A stretch of 7,257 bases of DNA from an uncultured Eubacteriales bacterium (GTDB lineage Bacteria; Bacillota; Clostridia; Oscillospirales; RGIG7773): positions 1-7,257 of the forward strand of contig CAKTDK010000090.1 in NCBI GenBank assembly GCA_934541205.1. The letters run 5' to 3'. Shown here piece by piece: positions 5,181-7,257 of the stretch. The stretch's first letter is position 1. Each line of letters opens with the position of its first letter. The notes under the pieces are model-generated. The model searched no databases. It was not told where the DNA came from and was given only the letters and a program-made list of their open reading frames with translations. Both the position numbers and the translations under genes were made by a program.

Positions 5181-6214
5181 TTAAAATTATAAGCGATATT
5201 TTAAAAAATCTTTGTATAGCAGATGGGGTAAGCGGTTTTGAATATAATATTTCAAATTTAATTTTGGATTATTTTCAAAAATTTACCGATGAAGCATATA
5301 TTGATAAACTGGGAAATGTAATCGGAATTAAAAAAAGCAAAAAACCTCATTCAAAAAAGATTATGATAGATGCTCATTATGATGAAATAGGATTAATAGT
5401 TACAGGAGTTCATGACGACGGATTTTTATCAGTTGCTCCGCTTGGAGGAGTGGATAAGAAACTTTGCCTTGCTTCCGAGGTAACTGTTTACGGAAAAAAC
5501 CCTTTATTTGGTGTAATTGCCTCAAAGCCGCCTCATCTTACTTCTTCTGAGGAAATGAAAAAGCCTGTTGAAATAAAAGATTTTGTAGTAGACATTGGAT
5601 ATAATGGATGTAAAGCTAAAGAACTTGTTAGCGTTGGAGACATGGTTGCTTTTAAATCACAGATATTCGATATGTTAAACGGATTTGTATGCGGAAAAGC
5701 TCTTGACGACCGGGCAGGAGTAGCTTGTATTATTTCTGCTTTGGAACTTTTAAACGGAGTTGATTTGAACGCAGACGTATACGCTGTAGCAAGCGTTAGC
5801 GAAGAAGTCGGGTGCAGAGGTGCAAAACCTGCTGCTTTTGGCATTGAAGCCGATGAATGTATAACAATTGACGTTACCTTTGCAAAGACGCATGATTATA
5901 AAAAATGGGACGCATACAGTATAAATCAAGGTCCTGTTTTAGGATACGCGCCAGTAATTAACAGAGATATGTTTAATAAATTTAAAAAGATATGTGAAAA
6001 TAACGGTATAAAATACGAAATAGAAGTTATGGCAGGCAGTACCGGAACAAATACTGCAGGAATTTTCAATACAAGAAACGGTGTGAAATGTATGAATGTA
6101 TCTCTTCCTCAAAAATACATGCATTCACAAATTGAAATGGTTTCTGTTAATGACATTGCAGATATTGCAAAGCTTGTATCTTTATATTTAAAAAGCGGGG
6201 AGGTATCTGAATGA
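5177..6214 (+). CDS. M42-family metallo-aminopeptidase (first of a tandem pair)
   Basis: The product has 345 residues from GTG 5177, or 342 if ATT 5186 is used. It is a cytoplasmic two-metal aminopeptidase of the TET/PepA/FrvX group, which in characterised members forms 12-subunit tetrahedra that degrade peptides. The conserved residues are in place: H67 and D69 in IDAHYDEIG, bridging D177 in KALDDRAG (174-181), E209 and E210 in SEEVGCRGA, D232 in TIDVT, and H316 in KYMHS. The inserted dimerisation domain fits about 74-165. The start DILKNLCIADGVSGFE is typical. The stretch that is usually G-G-T-D-A is T-G-T-N-T here (289-293), so its conserved Asp is Asn292; this residue is not one of the metal ligands. 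The gene overlaps murD by 4 nt (GTGA) and the next M42 gene by 4 nt (ATGA), which points to coupled translation. Substrate preference cannot be read from the sequence. Confidence 0.93.
   Translation: MIKIISDILKNLCIADGVSGFEYNISNLILDYFQKFTDEAYIDKLGNVIGIKKSKKPHSKKIMIDAHYDEIGLIVTGVHDDGFLSVAPLGGVDKKLCLASEVTVYGKNPLFGVIASKPPHLTSSEEMKKPVEIKDFVVDIGYNGCKAKELVSVGDMVAFKSQIFDMLNGFVCGKALDDRAGVACIISALELLNGVDLNADVYAVASVSEEVGCRGAKPAAFGIEADECITIDVTFAKTHDYKKWDAYSINQGPVLGYAPVINRDMFNKFKKICENNGIKYEIEVMAGSTGTNTAGIFNTRNGVKCMNVSLPQKYMHSQIEMVSVNDIADIAKLVSLYLKSGEVSE
6197..6203 (+). promoter_or_regulatory. Ribosome binding site of the second M42 gene
   Basis: GGGGAGG lies inside the end of the first M42 gene and ends 7 nt before the ATG at 6211. 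It is the strongest SD site in the right block and supports that start. Confidence 0.85.
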
Positions 6215-7233
6215 AACAATATATTAACGATTTGTGTAATCTTGCAGGTGTTTCTGGAAATGAAGAAAAAATAAGAGAGTATATTATTTCTCAGATTTCT
6301 CAGTATTGTACCTATGAAGTAGATAATTTAGGAAATCTTATTGCTTTTAAACGGGGAAAAAATTCGCCTTTTAAAAAGATTATGTTTTGCGCTCATATGG
6401 ATGAAGTTGGATTTCTTATTACTGAAGTTTGCGACGACGGATGTTTGAATTTCACAGTTACAGGCGGAATTGACCCGAGAGTAATAATAGGAAAAAAGGT
6501 CAGAATATATCCGGGAAATATTTTAGGAATTATAGGAGCTAAACCAATACATCTTCAGTCCAAAGAAGAAAAAGAAAAGGTTCACAAAGCAGATGAACTG
6601 TATATTGACATAGGAGCATTTTCAAAAGAAGAAGCTGAAAAATATGTAAATGTAGCAGACTTTGCTGTATTTGAATCTGATTATGTAGAGTTCGGAGAAA
6701 ACTTTATAAAAGCAAAAGCTCTTGATGACAGAACAGGATGCAGCATACTTATTGAAATGATAAAATCCGATTTGGATTTTGACTGTTTTTTTGTATTTAA
6801 TATTGGCGAAGAAATAGGCCTTGCAGGAGCAGGAGTATCAGCTTTTGAAATAAATCCCGATATTGCTTTTGTAATAGAAGCAACTACTGCGGCAGATTTT
6901 CATAATATTCCGGAAAGTAAAAAGGCTTGTCGTCTTGGACAAGGAGCTGTAATTTCATTTATGGATAACTCCACATATTATTCAAAAAGATTGTTTAATA
7001 TGGCAAAAAAAATATCCGATGAAAATAATATAAAAGTTCAGGTGAAAGAAATTGTATCTGGAGGAAATGACAGCGGAGCAATTCATACCACGGCTATGGG
7101 AATAGAGACGCTGGCAATATCTCTTCCTTGCAGATATCTTCATTCTCCGTCATCTGTTATTTGTTATAACGATTATCAAAGCGTTAAAAACTTATGTTTT
7201 GAATTTTTAAAAAGAACAGGAAATATGATTTAA
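6211..7233 (+). CDS. M42-family metallo-aminopeptidase (second of a tandem pair)
   Basis: This 340-residue paralogue of the preceding gene has the same architecture: LCNLAGVSGNE at 8-18, H62 and D64 in CAHMDEVG, bridging D172 in KALDDRTG (169-176), E200 and E201 in GEEIGLAGAG, E223 in VIEATTA, and H311 in RYLHS. The fourth ligand is Glu here and Asp in the first copy; both are found in the family. The G-G-x-D-x-G-A-I element is present (284-291, with Asn286 and Asp287). The two copies share motifs and length but differ over most of the rest, so this is an old duplication or two separately acquired paralogues, not a recent repeat. The start overlaps the upstream stop as ATGA. It is expected to act in the cytoplasm on peptides; a mixed oligomer with its neighbour is possible, as shown for TET aminopeptidases of Pyrococcus. 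No terminator follows its stop within the window. Confidence 0.94.
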   Translation: MKQYINDLCNLAGVSGNEEKIREYIISQISQYCTYEVDNLGNLIAFKRGKNSPFKKIMFCAHMDEVGFLITEVCDDGCLNFTVTGGIDPRVIIGKKVRIYPGNILGIIGAKPIHLQSKEEKEKVHKADELYIDIGAFSKEEAEKYVNVADFAVFESDYVEFGENFIKAKALDDRTGCSILIEMIKSDLDFDCFFVFNIGEEIGLAGAGVSAFEINPDIAFVIEATTAADFHNIPESKKACRLGQGAVISFMDNSTYYSKRLFNMAKKISDENNIKVQVKEIVSGGNDSGAIHTTAMGIETLAISLPCRYLHSPSSVICYNDYQSVKNLCFEFLKRTGNMI

Positions 7234-7244
7234 ATTATTGGAAC

Positions 7245-7249
7245 AGGAG
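7245..7249 (+). promoter_or_regulatory. Probable ribosome binding site of a gene beyond the window
   Basis: AGGAG stands 11 nt after the stop of the second M42 gene, and the window ends 8 nt later, just where a start codon would be expected. With no terminator in between, the operon probably continues. Confidence 0.5.
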
Positions 7250-7257
7250 AGCAATAC

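Noticed and set aside
5533..5844. 103-residue open frame on the - strand
   Set aside because: It lies wholly inside the first M42 gene, which has a full set of family motifs. It has no convincing SD site and its sequence is a low-complexity Ser/Thr/Pro/Ala antisense product.
5939..6124. 61-residue open frame on the - strand
   Set aside because: It is antisense to the conserved end of the first M42 gene, with no SD site and no recognisable domain.

Overview
The window is strongly AT-rich, densely coding DNA from a low-GC Gram-positive bacterium, most likely an anaerobic member of the Clostridia. Supports for this are the codon use (A/T third positions), strong Shine-Dalgarno (SD) sites of the AGGAGG type, GTG and TTG starts, an EndoA-type MazF next to alr, and a MurD with the N-S-S-I-D-S-S-P-T-R-T signature that I associate from memory with Clostridia of the Oscillospiraceae/Ruminococcaceae kind. 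The species cannot be named from the sequence alone.

Left block (1-2383, + strand). The 3' end of a gene whose tail resembles LolA-fold lipoproteins (YdcC/GerS type) is followed by alr (alanine racemase), a mazF/endoA mRNA endoribonuclease, and a membrane-anchored or secreted protein of unknown function. The order lipoprotein-alr-mazF is the same neighbourhood as ydcC-alr-ndoAI-ndoA of Bacillus subtilis, but the antitoxin that should sit between alr and mazF is missing: only a 158-nt non-coding gap is left. The block ends at a strong hairpin terminator (2382-2419), shared with the convergent gene on the other strand.

Middle (2422-3654, - strand). One M29-family metallo-aminopeptidase stands alone, with its own SD site and a recognisable promoter in the 131-nt divergent intergenic region (3655-3785).

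Right block (3786-7257, + strand). A good sigma-A-type promoter (TTGATA, 17 nt, TACAAT) precedes murD, the cytoplasmic D-glutamate-adding ligase of peptidoglycan synthesis. Two different M42-family aminopeptidase genes follow, each overlapping the gene before it by 4 nt, so the three are almost certainly one translationally coupled operon. An SD-like AGGAG at the last bases suggests a further gene just outside the window.

Taken together, two genes serve peptidoglycan building blocks (D-Ala by Alr, D-Glu addition by MurD) and three encode cytoplasmic metallo-aminopeptidases of peptide turnover. I see no mobile element, CRISPR array, tRNA or rRNA, and no gap over 300 nt without a gene. Most of the content is conventional. 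The points most worth a second look are the MazF without a neighbouring antitoxin, the uncharacterised exported protein that follows it, the unusual start of the first M42 gene, and the divergent M42 pair.
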